This document shows, one piece after another, positions 9,590 through 18,126 of a DNA stretch of 64,000 nucleotides. The stretch is taken from assembly GCF_040548735.1 (NCBI RefSeq), contig NZ_JBEPSD010000003.1:434001-498000 (forward strand), written 5' to 3'. The notes under the pieces were generated by a model, which saw only the letters and a program-made list of their open reading frames with translations, ran no database searches and was not told where the DNA came from. The stretch comes from Rhodanobacter soli (GTDB lineage Bacteria; Pseudomonadota; Gammaproteobacteria; Xanthomonadales; Rhodanobacteraceae). The position numbers were made by a program, and so were the translations under genes. The stretch's first letter is position 1. Each line of letters begins with the position of its first letter.

Positions 9590-10561
9590 ATGTCAGGTCT
9601 CGACATACCACAAGCACTCAACACACGTTTCGCGTGCGCACAGTGCCATGCCAATGCCCAGTGGGTGTGGGCAGCCAGGCCGACGGCGCGCCAGAACTCC
9701 AGTATCCATCGGTTGCAATGCGCGCAATGCGGCGCGCAAATTGTGGCCAAGGCGAGCCGCGGCAGGGTCACTGACCCGGATGGCTGCGCCGAGGTACGCG
9801 AGGAGTATGAAACCCTGTGCGCGCTTCAACCTGTATTCGCTGGTTGCGCACGCTACGGAACGCTGGAGCCATTGGGCTTTCTTGCGGTTGCCGACCATGG
9901 CGTCATGATTACCGGGTTGTTCCCAGGCGAAGAGCTCGATCGCCATGCCCGCAAGCTGAACGCCACGGGAGTGTACGTGGCGTTCCAGTCGGCAGGAGTT
10001 TGGCTGCACAAGCTGCATGGAGCGGGCGGTGGCCGCGACGTCAGGCAAGGGCTTGAAGTGGGCAAGCGGATTGACTACCTGGAGGCGACCTACGGCAGCG
10101 CGTTCGCTGCGGACCGCAAGCTGCGTTCTGCATGTGAGCTGTTTGCGCGCGTCGGCCGCGATGTCGACACGCTTGCCATGGATGGAGTGCGGATCCACGG
10201 CGATTTCAAGCCCAGCAACATGTTGTGCAACGCTACACGGTACGTGGGCCTGGACATTCAGCGGGCGACTACGGGCGCAGCAGTCTACGATCTTGCACCT
10301 TTTGTGAATCACCTCTGGCTCGCAAATCTTGGCGGCATCGGCGTCCGTGCACGTCGCCGCCATGAGCTGGCGGAAACCGCCTTCCTTGTCGGCTTTGGCG
10401 ACGCGGTCGACATGCGCGCGCTACGCTGGGCACAGCTGTATTTTTCACTGTGTTATTGGGGTGGATACCGCCGGCGCGGAGCGCTTGACGCGGTCATTGC
10501 CCGTTGGAAAATGTTGCCATTGGTCGAAAAGACCGCAGCACGGCTTCGCGCACTCACCTGA
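9590..10561 (+). CDS. Zinc-ribbon plus aminoglycoside-phosphotransferase-like kinase
   Basis: Protein of 323 residues with two recognisable parts. Residues 16-47 have paired CxxC motifs (CAQC and CAQC), a likely zinc ribbon. The rest resembles a small protein-kinase-like/APH fold: a hydrophobic ATP-site strand around residue 100, the catalytic HGDFKPSN at 203-210 (HxDxxxxN), and GLDIQ at about 220-224, where the metal-binding aspartate is expected. Such kinases phosphorylate small molecules or sugars, as WaaP/KdkA-like enzymes do on LPS. A role in phosphorylating a glycan component is inferred from its position 3 bp after the flippase gene. Substrate unknown. Confidence 0.75.
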   Translation: MSGLDIPQALNTRFACAQCHANAQWVWAARPTARQNSSIHRLQCAQCGAQIVAKASRGRVTDPDGCAEVREEYETLCALQPVFAGCARYGTLEPLGFLAVADHGVMITGLFPGEELDRHARKLNATGVYVAFQSAGVWLHKLHGAGGGRDVRQGLEVGKRIDYLEATYGSAFAADRKLRSACELFARVGRDVDTLAMDGVRIHGDFKPSNMLCNATRYVGLDIQRATTGAAVYDLAPFVNHLWLANLGGIGVRARRRHELAETAFLVGFGDAVDMRALRWAQLYFSLCYWGGYRRRGALDAVIARWKMLPLVEKTAARLRALT

Positions 10562-10666
10562 TAGACCACGCATCACGAGTGAGCCCGGCATTGGGGGTAT
10601 GGGCCGCAGTAACACTCGGATGGGAAACACACTCGGATTCCCTTTCTACCTCGAGTGAGGTAACAG

Positions 10667-12400
10667 ATGCTCAACGCGCTTTACGTATCGGTTACTGGCG
10701 CCAACCCGGAGGGCGTGCGTCGCGCATCGGGTTCCATGCAGCAACAAGGGTTTGTCCCGGGGCCCCGCTTGGACTGGAGCGGCGGCGCCATGGTCGCTTG
10801 GGCGTCGCCATCCCAGCTTGAAGTGGAAAACCTTGAACTCCAGACGCCGCTCGGCAACGCGTACTGCGTGGGGCCGCTGTGGTACGGCGGCAAATTTGGC
10901 AAGGGAGCGTTGGGATCGCTGATCGAAGACAGCAGCGCCGGCAGGCAGATTGACGAGGCTTCGCTGCGCGGAAACTTCGTACTGTTTCTGCGCACCGCGC
11001 ACCAGTGTATGGTGCTGAACGACGGCCTCGGTTTTGTCCGGTTGTACACGAGTCCCGATGGGTTGTTTCACAGCAGCAGCTGGCTTGCGACCTGCGCCTA
11101 TGCCGGCCGGGTCGGGTTGAATGCGGCGGCTGCGGTTGAGTACGTGCTACTGGGGGCCTCGCACTCCGACGAGACCGTCGCCGAGGGTGTCACCACGCTT
11201 CCGCTTGGCAGCGGGCTGGACCTGACCCGAAACGTCCGGTACGACCGCACGCGCCTATGGGACAGCGGTGTGGCGGCAATCCCTGCCACCCTCGACGCGG
11301 CGGTGGAACAAGTCGCGGCGCACCTCGCAACCGTGTTCGCGGAAACGGCGGCGGCATTCCCGTCGCACACGCGTGCGGCGATTTCTGGTGGATTCGACTC
11401 GCGCCTCATCCTGGCAGGCCTGCTGGCGTCGGGGAATCGACCGGAGCTGTTTGTGTACGGCAAAGAGACGTCTGGAGATGTCCCAATTGCCCGCTCCGTC
11501 GCGGGCAGCGTCGATATTCCGCTGGATGTGATCGACAAAGGCACACTGGACGCACAACTAGCGCGACCCAATCTCGAACGTCTCGTCGCCAGCTCGCTGT
11601 TCTTCGACGGACTTCCAAATGATGGCGTGTACGACTCGGGCGTCGACCAGCAAACGCGCCTCGACCAGACTGCAGGCGGTCGTCTGGGCCTGAACGGCGG
11701 CGGTGGTGAAATCTTTCGCAACTACTTCCATCTCCCCGACCGCCGCTTCAGCGCGATGGACATCGTGCGTGCCTTCTATCGTGGTTTCGATCGGCGGGTG
11801 CTCCGGCAGCCCGGCGCCCTGTCGACCTATGAGAACCGCATGGCGACAGCCATTGCGTGCGCGGTGGGCGTATCCGGCGACAACCTCACCCAACCTGTCG
11901 AACGCAGCCGGATAGAACTCGCCTATCCATTATTTCGTTGCCATCATTGGATGGCGGTGAACAACAGCGTAGCCGTACGCCATGGGTACTATATGACTCC
12001 CTTGGTGGACCCAGTGGCGGTTGCACTGGCCTGGCGCTTGCCCTTGGCGTGGAAAGACGTCGGGTTGCTGGAAGCCCGTCTGATCGATGCCTTGCACACC
12101 GGCGTGGCTCGCCAGATGTCGGAGTACGGTTTCCGGTTTAGTGATGGCCCGCATGCCAGGATGCGATTCCACGCATGGATGAGCAGCTCACGGCCGGTAT
12201 TCGCACGACCCTTCATCAACGCTGCAGGGCGCTATCTGCGCAGGCGCGCAGTGGCACCGACATTGCTGGCGCACTGCCGCGCGGTACTGCCCGGTGAATG
12301 GTGCTTGGACCGGCTGCTGGACCTGCAACGCTTGCCCGGTAACCAGGCCCTGGCACGAGCGCTGGCAGTGGAGGTCGCATGGCGAAAGCTGCTTCTTTAG
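10667..12400 (+). CDS. Asparagine synthetase-like protein lacking the glutaminase cysteine
   Basis: Protein of 577 residues. The C-terminal half carries the PP-loop ATP pyrophosphatase signature AISGGFDSRLILA near residue 232, as in asparagine synthetase B and beta-lactam synthetase. The N-terminal half has the size and rough layout of a class II glutamine amidotransferase domain, but begins MLNALY and lacks the Cys at position 2 needed for glutaminase activity. It therefore may use another amine donor or be a dedicated amide/lactam-forming synthetase. Asn-synthetase homologues are common in exosortase A loci. The ATG at 10667 has GAGG 7 bp upstream, and a 105-bp gap separates it from the kinase-like gene. 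Confidence 0.8.
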   Translation: MLNALYVSVTGANPEGVRRASGSMQQQGFVPGPRLDWSGGAMVAWASPSQLEVENLELQTPLGNAYCVGPLWYGGKFGKGALGSLIEDSSAGRQIDEASLRGNFVLFLRTAHQCMVLNDGLGFVRLYTSPDGLFHSSSWLATCAYAGRVGLNAAAAVEYVLLGASHSDETVAEGVTTLPLGSGLDLTRNVRYDRTRLWDSGVAAIPATLDAAVEQVAAHLATVFAETAAAFPSHTRAAISGGFDSRLILAGLLASGNRPELFVYGKETSGDVPIARSVAGSVDIPLDVIDKGTLDAQLARPNLERLVASSLFFDGLPNDGVYDSGVDQQTRLDQTAGGRLGLNGGGGEIFRNYFHLPDRRFSAMDIVRAFYRGFDRRVLRQPGALSTYENRMATAIACAVGVSGDNLTQPVERSRIELAYPLFRCHHWMAVNNSVAVRHGYYMTPLVDPVAVALAWRLPLAWKDVGLLEARLIDALHTGVARQMSEYGFRFSDGPHARMRFHAWMSSSRPVFARPFINAAGRYLRRRAVAPTLLAHCRAVLPGEWCLDRLLDLQRLPGNQALARALAVEVAWRKLLL

Positions 12401-12505
12401 GCCAGCCACAATCAATGCGCCAGGCCTGCTCGGGCGGGCACCCATCCGGCACAGCGGCGCTGGTCTCCCCACCGACACAAACCGCGGGCTGCAGTCATGC
12501 TCGCA

Positions 12506-14563
12506 CTAATTACTCAAGTCGCCGTGACGCCCTATGGCGTCCATATGCGCCGCAAACGTCGGATAGACCTGCAGCGCGCCCGCTGCACTCAAGTGATCCA
12601 AGTCGTAGTAGAGAAACTCATGGTGCATTACCCACGGGCATATGTCGGCGTTGCACAGCGCGTCGCCGACCTCCAGTACCGACGCCAGCGGGTACTGCGA
12701 GGCGACTGATTTGAGTATCGAATTGGCGCCCGCTTGCTGCTGCTCATCTCCAAGTCGCGTCACCGCACTGGCGTTCAGCCGTTGGTCCGACGGGTTCACG
12801 GCAAATCGGATGGCCGCCTTGGGGACCGGGGTGAGTTGGTGGGGGTTGTCCTCCATGAGCACGACAGGGATCCCCAGTTTCTGATAGAAGCCAAGCGTTT
12901 CGCTCAACGCGGTGCGCAACGCTTGCTCGCCAGTGATCGAGTGTTGGATGTGAATGTTGCCAGTACCGAGATAACTCGCCCACGCTTCGATCAATATGAT
13001 GGCTTTCGGCCGCTCTTCACTGGCGAAACGGGTTACTTTCTTGCCCAGCTCGTGACATGCATTCGAATAATCGGTGCGCACGATGACGTCCGCGAGTGGC
13101 AAGCAACTTCCGATGGATGAAAAAACGATCTTCGTGTTGGTAGCCTTGCCGTACTTGTCCAGGGTCGGGACCATGGCCCGCGCATGGCTGTCGCCATAAG
13201 CGAGCATCACCGTTTTGGAATGTATGTCGCCGACCTCGCAGTACCATTTATCGGGCAGGTACGCGTCATGGCCTTGTTTCTGCAAAAACGTCATTTTGGT
13301 CTGGGGGTTGAAGCAGTCCCGGGAGTTGGCGAGGGCATCCAGTTGCATGGATTTGACATACTGCTCGGCTCTGGCGGAAACAAAACTTGCTGGCCTGTCT
13401 GGCACTCCTGTTGCCACGTAAACAGCCAAGCCCGCCACACCCAATGTGGCAACTGCCACGGTGAGGCCAATGGTGGTGAACCCACTCCGACTCCTGCGGA
13501 CCGGTCCCTCGAAGTAGCGGTAGGTCAGCCAAGCCAGCAGAATCGACACCACCACCAGCACAAGCCTGGATACGTGGCGAAACGTCGGGCTGTTGTCGCC
13601 AAAGACGATGACCACCAGTGAGAGCAGGGCCCAATGCCACAGATACAGCGGGTAACTGATCAGCCCTACCCACACCACCGGACGCCAACTCAGCAAGCGG
13701 CCGTTCAAGAACGTGTTCGGCCCCGCATTGACGATCAGCGCGGTCCCGAGCACGGGAAGCAGCGCCCAGAAGCCCGGGAATGCGCTTGTGGGCTCGATGA
13801 GCGCAAGCCCTGCAACGATGAGAATCAGCCCTCCCCAGGATTGCATGGAGCGCCAATCGGACAACCATGAGACGCCGCGCCGGTGCCCTACGGCAAGCCA
13901 CGCCCCTACCATCAGTTCCCAAGTGCGGGAGACGGGGGAATAGAACGCTTGTGTGGTATGGCCGCTGAAGACCAGTGATACATTCAACGCAAAGGTCACT
14001 GCCGCGATCAGGCCAATGGACCTCAGCAGCGGCCAGCGTCGGCGGGTAACGACCCACAAAAGCAGCGGCCACGCAATGTAGAACTGCTCCTCTACCGACA
14101 AGCTCCACAGGTGCAACAGGCTTTTGTCGATCGATGCGTGATCGAAATAGCCGGCTTCATTCCATAAGACGAAGTTCTCCACATAACCGGCGCCTGCCGC
14201 AACGTACTTGCCAAGACGCTCGTATTCCGAGGAAAACAGCACCAGCCATCCAATGGCCAGGCAGGCAAACAACACAAGGATCAGCGAGGGAAAGATTCGG
14301 CGTATGCGGCGTTGGTAGAAGTCCGACAGCAGACCACGAAAGGTCGGGAACTCGTTTCCCTCGATTGCCTTGACCAGGATTCCTGTAATCAGGTAACCGC
14401 TGATGACGAAGAAGATGTCGACGCCTATGAAACCACCCGGAAAGTTCGCTGGCGAATAGTGGTAGACGACTACCGCCAATACCGCCAGCGCACGCATGCC
14501 GTCGATGTCCGGGCGATAGAACCCCTTGGGGCGCACGCGGTTGAAGATGTCTCGGATGGCCAT
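12506..14563 (-). CDS. Acyltransferase 3 with C-terminal SGNH domain (OafA-like)
   Basis: Membrane O-acyltransferase of 685 residues. The N-terminal Acyl_transf_3 domain of about 10 TM helices opens with YRPDIDGMRALAVLAVVVYH, holding the expected R/H residues. A periplasmic SGNH-like domain follows from about residue 430, with AYGDSHARAM as the serine block. Such fusions acetylate or succinylate surface glycans. A TTG at 14611 would extend the frame by 16 residues, but the ATG at 14563 has AAAGG 7 bp upstream and gives the usual N-terminus. It is transcribed convergently with the asparagine-synthetase-like gene, and I see no clear terminator in the 105-bp gap. Confidence 0.88.
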   Translation of the reverse strand: MAIRDIFNRVRPKGFYRPDIDGMRALAVLAVVVYHYSPANFPGGFIGVDIFFVISGYLITGILVKAIEGNEFPTFRGLLSDFYQRRIRRIFPSLILVLFACLAIGWLVLFSSEYERLGKYVAAGAGYVENFVLWNEAGYFDHASIDKSLLHLWSLSVEEQFYIAWPLLLWVVTRRRWPLLRSIGLIAAVTFALNVSLVFSGHTTQAFYSPVSRTWELMVGAWLAVGHRRGVSWLSDWRSMQSWGGLILIVAGLALIEPTSAFPGFWALLPVLGTALIVNAGPNTFLNGRLLSWRPVVWVGLISYPLYLWHWALLSLVVIVFGDNSPTFRHVSRLVLVVVSILLAWLTYRYFEGPVRRSRSGFTTIGLTVAVATLGVAGLAVYVATGVPDRPASFVSARAEQYVKSMQLDALANSRDCFNPQTKMTFLQKQGHDAYLPDKWYCEVGDIHSKTVMLAYGDSHARAMVPTLDKYGKATNTKIVFSSIGSCLPLADVIVRTDYSNACHELGKKVTRFASEERPKAIILIEAWASYLGTGNIHIQHSITGEQALRTALSETLGFYQKLGIPVVLMEDNPHQLTPVPKAAIRFAVNPSDQRLNASAVTRLGDEQQQAGANSILKSVASQYPLASVLEVGDALCNADICPWVMHHEFLYYDLDHLSAAGALQVYPTFAAHMDAIGRHGDLSN

Positions 14564-14848
14564 CGACTGACCTTTGCGGAGCGAGTGTCCAATTGTAGTT
14601 GGTGCGTTCAATCAGAGGTCCTGCCCGCGCGCAGCGCTACACAACATCGAGGGTGAGAGCTGAGTTGCGCGAAGCGGACCCGATCGTGGACCAGCATCGC
14701 GGCACCAGGCAATCCAGCATCCCATCGTCAGGCTTCCAGGTTCTGGTAGAGTCGCGCTAACGCATCATCGTGTCAGCGCATCACGCGTGGCGCGCAAGCG
14801 CCAGACGTGCCGAGCAAGAGAATCGTGCGAGACGTCAAAGGTGGACCC

Positions 14849-15571
14849 ATGGGCATCAGGCGGATATCACGCATGGTCATGGAGCGCATCATCGCGCGCT
14901 TCGGCTATGAGCTGAAGATTGTTGGCTCCCCTCCCTCCGGATACTCCAGCTTCCTCCGTCGCATGGTGGAGGCCGGGGTACGGCCGCGCACCGTGTTTGA
15001 TATAGGAGTGGGAGACGGCACACCCTGGCTTTATGCGGCATTTCCCCAGGCCCATTTCGTGTTGATCGAGCCGCAAATGCAGTTCGAGCCAGCGCTGCGC
15101 GAGATCTGTGGGCGCATTGACGCCGAATATCATTTGGTAGGAGTCGGCAGCAAGGAGCAACGCCTGCCGATTTATCGCTTGTTGAGCAGTCCTACCGGAT
15201 CGTCGTTCTTGCCACCGAACCCAGACACTGAACAACGGTGGGGAGCGTCGGAAAAATCTGGCGAGTTACGTATCGTCCCATTGGATAACTATCGTGAGCA
15301 GCCGGGTCCGTTTTTCGTGAAAATCGATACGGAGGGTTTTGAACTCGAGGTGCTGCGTGGCGCCGTAAAGGTACTGGAACAAACCGATGTCGTTCTCATG
15401 GAGGTCGCGATCACGAAACGGCAGGAAGGGGAGCCGGATTTGATCGAGATCGGGGCGTTCATGAAAGACAACGGTTTTCGCTTGATTGATTTTCCCGTAC
15501 TTACCCAGCAGGCAAGAGGCGGTCCACTTCTTTATGTAGATGTCGCGTTCGCGCGGGCCAAGCAGTTGTGA
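14849..15571 (+). CDS. FkbM family methyltransferase
   Basis: SAM-dependent methyltransferase of 240 residues from the ATG at 14849, which has AAAGG at a 7-bp spacing. An upstream GTG at 14807 has no such site. FkbM motifs are clear: VFDIGVGDG (motif I), VLIEPQ (motif II) and VKIDTEGFELEVLRGA near the C-terminus. FkbM proteins commonly O-methylate sugars in polysaccharide clusters. It lies divergently from the acyltransferase across a 285-bp gap and convergently with the secreted paralogue at 15651, so it is probably a stand-alone unit at the end of the polysaccharide locus. Confidence 0.87.
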   Translation: MGIRRISRMVMERIIARFGYELKIVGSPPSGYSSFLRRMVEAGVRPRTVFDIGVGDGTPWLYAAFPQAHFVLIEPQMQFEPALREICGRIDAEYHLVGVGSKEQRLPIYRLLSSPTGSSFLPPNPDTEQRWGASEKSGELRIVPLDNYREQPGPFFVKIDTEGFELEVLRGAVKVLEQTDVVLMEVAITKRQEGEPDLIEIGAFMKDNGFRLIDFPVLTQQARGGPLLYVDVAFARAKQL

Positions 15572-15650
15572 TCCGAACCGGTGGCCTGGGCATCCAGGCA
15601 AATCCCAGGTTGTGGCAAGCAGGGGCGTTGTGCAGAAGCAGTTCGATGGG

Positions 15651-17933
15651 TCACTGCGTCAGGGAGCGCGGCAGGATCGCGAAGTTGGGGTAGTTGTTGT
15701 AGGCGGTCGTGCCGTTGGGTTTCACGCTGCGCGACTCAAACAGACGCCACGCCTCGTGCGCGTCGGGCAAGCCACTGTCAGCCGCCGATGCCAAGCCAAT
15801 CTGTAAATTCGCAGGGAAGCCCGTACTTGAATGGGGATAGCCCACCATTTTACCTGCCTGCCACGGCTGCTTCTCCAGCTTGCCGATCTCCGCGATCATC
15901 GCCGGCGAATTACAGGCCAGCCCGACCAGACTCGGAAACGTCGCCGCGTACACCGCCTCGTAGTTGGTTATCCAGTTGCCGTTGGCGTCCTTCACCACAA
16001 AGTTGTAAGCCGAAGCCTCCAGCCAGCAAAAGCCGTGGGTCGGATTGGATTGCCAACCCGTCATGATGCTGATCTCGAACTTGGCCAGCCAACTGCGGAA
16101 CTCCGCCGCACCCGCAAAGCCCAGCTCCGCGGCGTGACCCGCCGACCAGGTAAGGAAGTTCTGCATCCACGGCGCCATGCCTTTCTCCCCCGTGCGCTCC
16201 TTCTGCGCGTTTACCACGGGGTAAGTGGCGCCGCTGTCCATCACCGCCAGCGGATTGGCGTTCGGGTTGTTGGTGTACTTCTGATTCCAGTCCGCCAGCG
16301 AGTTTTCGACATCGGCGTTGAACTCGGCCTTCAAGGGATGGTGATCGGGCAACAACCATGCCGCGTTCGCCATCTCACGCAGTACCCACGCCTTGCCTCG
16401 CGTCTGGGCGTGACTCTCATCGATCAGGCCTTTCGAGAGCCCACGATAAACCGGGTTTGACCAGATCTCGTTGTGTGAAGCGCCGAACGCGAGTTCGGAC
16501 ATGTAGTAGTAGTCGCCTGTCACCATGTACGGCACGTAGGACTCTGCCGGCTGGTGCGCGTTGTCCCACAACGTTGGGCTTCCCGTCGCGTAATACCCCG
16601 TGGTGCACCCCGTCACCACCGCGTTGTTCACGCAGTTCGGCAGCAGGTCACGCCGGTAGGCAGCAATCTTCGCCTGGTTGGCCGCGGAGCCCGTCATCGG
16701 TTGCTGCGCGACGCCTTGCGCGTAGCCCCAGGCCGCGGTCGTGATGTAAGGGTGCTTCTGGATGCTGACCGGCCAGCCGGTCGCCGCATCCCGGTAGTGA
16801 ATGTCATACGCGCCCAGCGCATCGGTGTTGGCCAGCATCCAGTTGTAGGCCCGCACATCCGGGTCGACGATGTACACGCTGGTCCAGCGCGGCAGCGGAC
16901 CGATCGCTGCCTGTGCGCCCGCCATGTGCATCTTCTGGGTCTGATCGCAGTGATCCAGGGGCGTGCAGGTCTGGCGCAAGCTGGCCAGAAACTTCTCGTC
17001 GGGCGTCAACGGCATGTAGCGCGACACCGCCTTGCTCGCCTGAATGTACCCGGTGTCCTGCTGCAAATAGACCTGTGGCTGGACATGGTTCCACCACAGC
17101 ACCTGGTGCCAGCGCGTGTAGGCGTAATGCGTCAGTGCGGGGCTCGTGTAGCTCGCACTCCCCGACGTCAGGGTCGCCGTGTATTGCGGCTGTGCCTGTG
17201 GCGAAAACGCATCGGAATTCTCGACAATGATGTCGGTGCGCACTCGCCCGACGCTGCCTGGCATCGTTCCCGCATACGCGCGGATGGCAAAGTAGATCCG
17301 CAGATTGAGGTTGGTGGTGCCATCGGAAGCTGTCACCGGACCGTTCACCACCCACTCGCTCGCGAGCGGACCCGACAACCACACATCGCAGTGGCGATTC
17401 CATGGCTTGCATTGTTTCGCCGTGTCAGCTGCCTGCAACGCCGCACGCGCGCTGGCCGTGTAGATCTTGCCGCTGATGGGGATCGATGCCGTGGCGTCAT
17501 AACCGGTCGCCAGCAGCTGCGCCACGGTAATGGGTGCTGCCGATGCGGCCGTCCCGGTCGAAAGCACCAGTGGCAACTTCGCCCCGGCCGCCAGTGCAGG
17601 CACGTTCAACGTCAGCACCGCATGGCGCAAGCTGCCATCCGGGTTGGTCGCCTTCGGGTCCACCTGCAACATGACCGGCTGGCCGCCGAGTGTGGCCGTC
17701 AGTGACGATCCGCTTGGCACGTCGCCGCTCTTGAAGACCTGGCCAAAGGTGACGGGAACGTCGGTCTGCCCCTGCTTGGCCAGGCTGTGGATGTTGTCGG
17801 TGACGACGGTAGCCGCGTGCGCCGCCGTTCCGAGCATCAGTATCCCGACCACGCATAGCGTGCTGACGGCGAAGTGGCCAAGCGCATCCAGCACGTCGTC
17901 TGAGCTGGATCGGCTGCGAAGATTCGTTGCCAT
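15651..17933 (-). CDS. Large secreted protein, paralogue A (function unknown)
   Basis: Secreted protein of 760 residues. The start is the ATG at 17933, with GGAGG 8 bp upstream; a TTG at 17957 is less likely. After a long N-region come a hydrophobic core and an AHA|A cleavage site. The mature N-terminus (VPVTFGQVFKSGDVPSGSS, then DPDGSLRHAVLTL-like sequence) resembles, from memory, the RIFT-barrel start of exo-rhamnogalacturonan-lyase-like proteins. The C-terminal 300 residues look helical and toroid-like. A polysaccharide-degrading or -binding role is therefore a guess. Its middle third is nearly identical to the neighbour at 18127-21000, while the flanking parts are clearly diverged. Confidence 0.8.
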   Translation of the reverse strand: MATNLRSRSSSDDVLDALGHFAVSTLCVVGILMLGTAAHAATVVTDNIHSLAKQGQTDVPVTFGQVFKSGDVPSGSSLTATLGGQPVMLQVDPKATNPDGSLRHAVLTLNVPALAAGAKLPLVLSTGTAASAAPITVAQLLATGYDATASIPISGKIYTASARAALQAADTAKQCKPWNRHCDVWLSGPLASEWVVNGPVTASDGTTNLNLRIYFAIRAYAGTMPGSVGRVRTDIIVENSDAFSPQAQPQYTATLTSGSASYTSPALTHYAYTRWHQVLWWNHVQPQVYLQQDTGYIQASKAVSRYMPLTPDEKFLASLRQTCTPLDHCDQTQKMHMAGAQAAIGPLPRWTSVYIVDPDVRAYNWMLANTDALGAYDIHYRDAATGWPVSIQKHPYITTAAWGYAQGVAQQPMTGSAANQAKIAAYRRDLLPNCVNNAVVTGCTTGYYATGSPTLWDNAHQPAESYVPYMVTGDYYYMSELAFGASHNEIWSNPVYRGLSKGLIDESHAQTRGKAWVLREMANAAWLLPDHHPLKAEFNADVENSLADWNQKYTNNPNANPLAVMDSGATYPVVNAQKERTGEKGMAPWMQNFLTWSAGHAAELGFAGAAEFRSWLAKFEISIMTGWQSNPTHGFCWLEASAYNFVVKDANGNWITNYEAVYAATFPSLVGLACNSPAMIAEIGKLEKQPWQAGKMVGYPHSSTGFPANLQIGLASAADSGLPDAHEAWRLFESRSVKPNGTTAYNNYPNFAILPRSLTQ
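16545..17135 (-). repeat. Near-identical block shared with the paralogue at 19597-20187
   Basis: About 590 bp of this gene match the neighbouring paralogue at a constant offset of 3052 bp, with roughly 15-20 differences counted by eye. Sequence on either side differs much more. The pattern fits a gene-conversion tract between tandem paralogues rather than uniform constraint, because most third codon positions are also identical. Confidence 0.75.
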
Positions 17934-18068
17934 CGTGCCAACCTCCGTACCGTCCAATCGTCCAGATGCAGGTGCAGTGGCGTGTCGGGGCTCGTATCGG
18001 AGCGGAGCCTGGACGCACCGCGGCTGCCGGACACACGCGGGTCGCGTCAGATGCTACACCCAGAATGT

Positions 18069-18097
18069 GCCAAGCCGGGGATGGTCCCCGGCTTGGC
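18069..18097 (-). terminator. Strong 13-bp hairpin after paralogue B
   Basis: GCCAAGCCGGGGA and its perfect reverse complement flank a 3-base loop. It lies about 30 bp past the stop of the gene at 18127-21000 on its strand. There is no clear U-tract, so it may be a transcript-end stabilising hairpin rather than a classical intrinsic terminator. Confidence 0.55.
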
Positions 18098-18126
18098 TAC
18101 AGGCACACCCATTTCGTGACAGGCGG

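Noticed and set aside
14564..14611. TTG start extending the SGNH acyltransferase
   Set aside because: The ATG at 14563 has a good AAAGG site and gives the usual family N-terminus.
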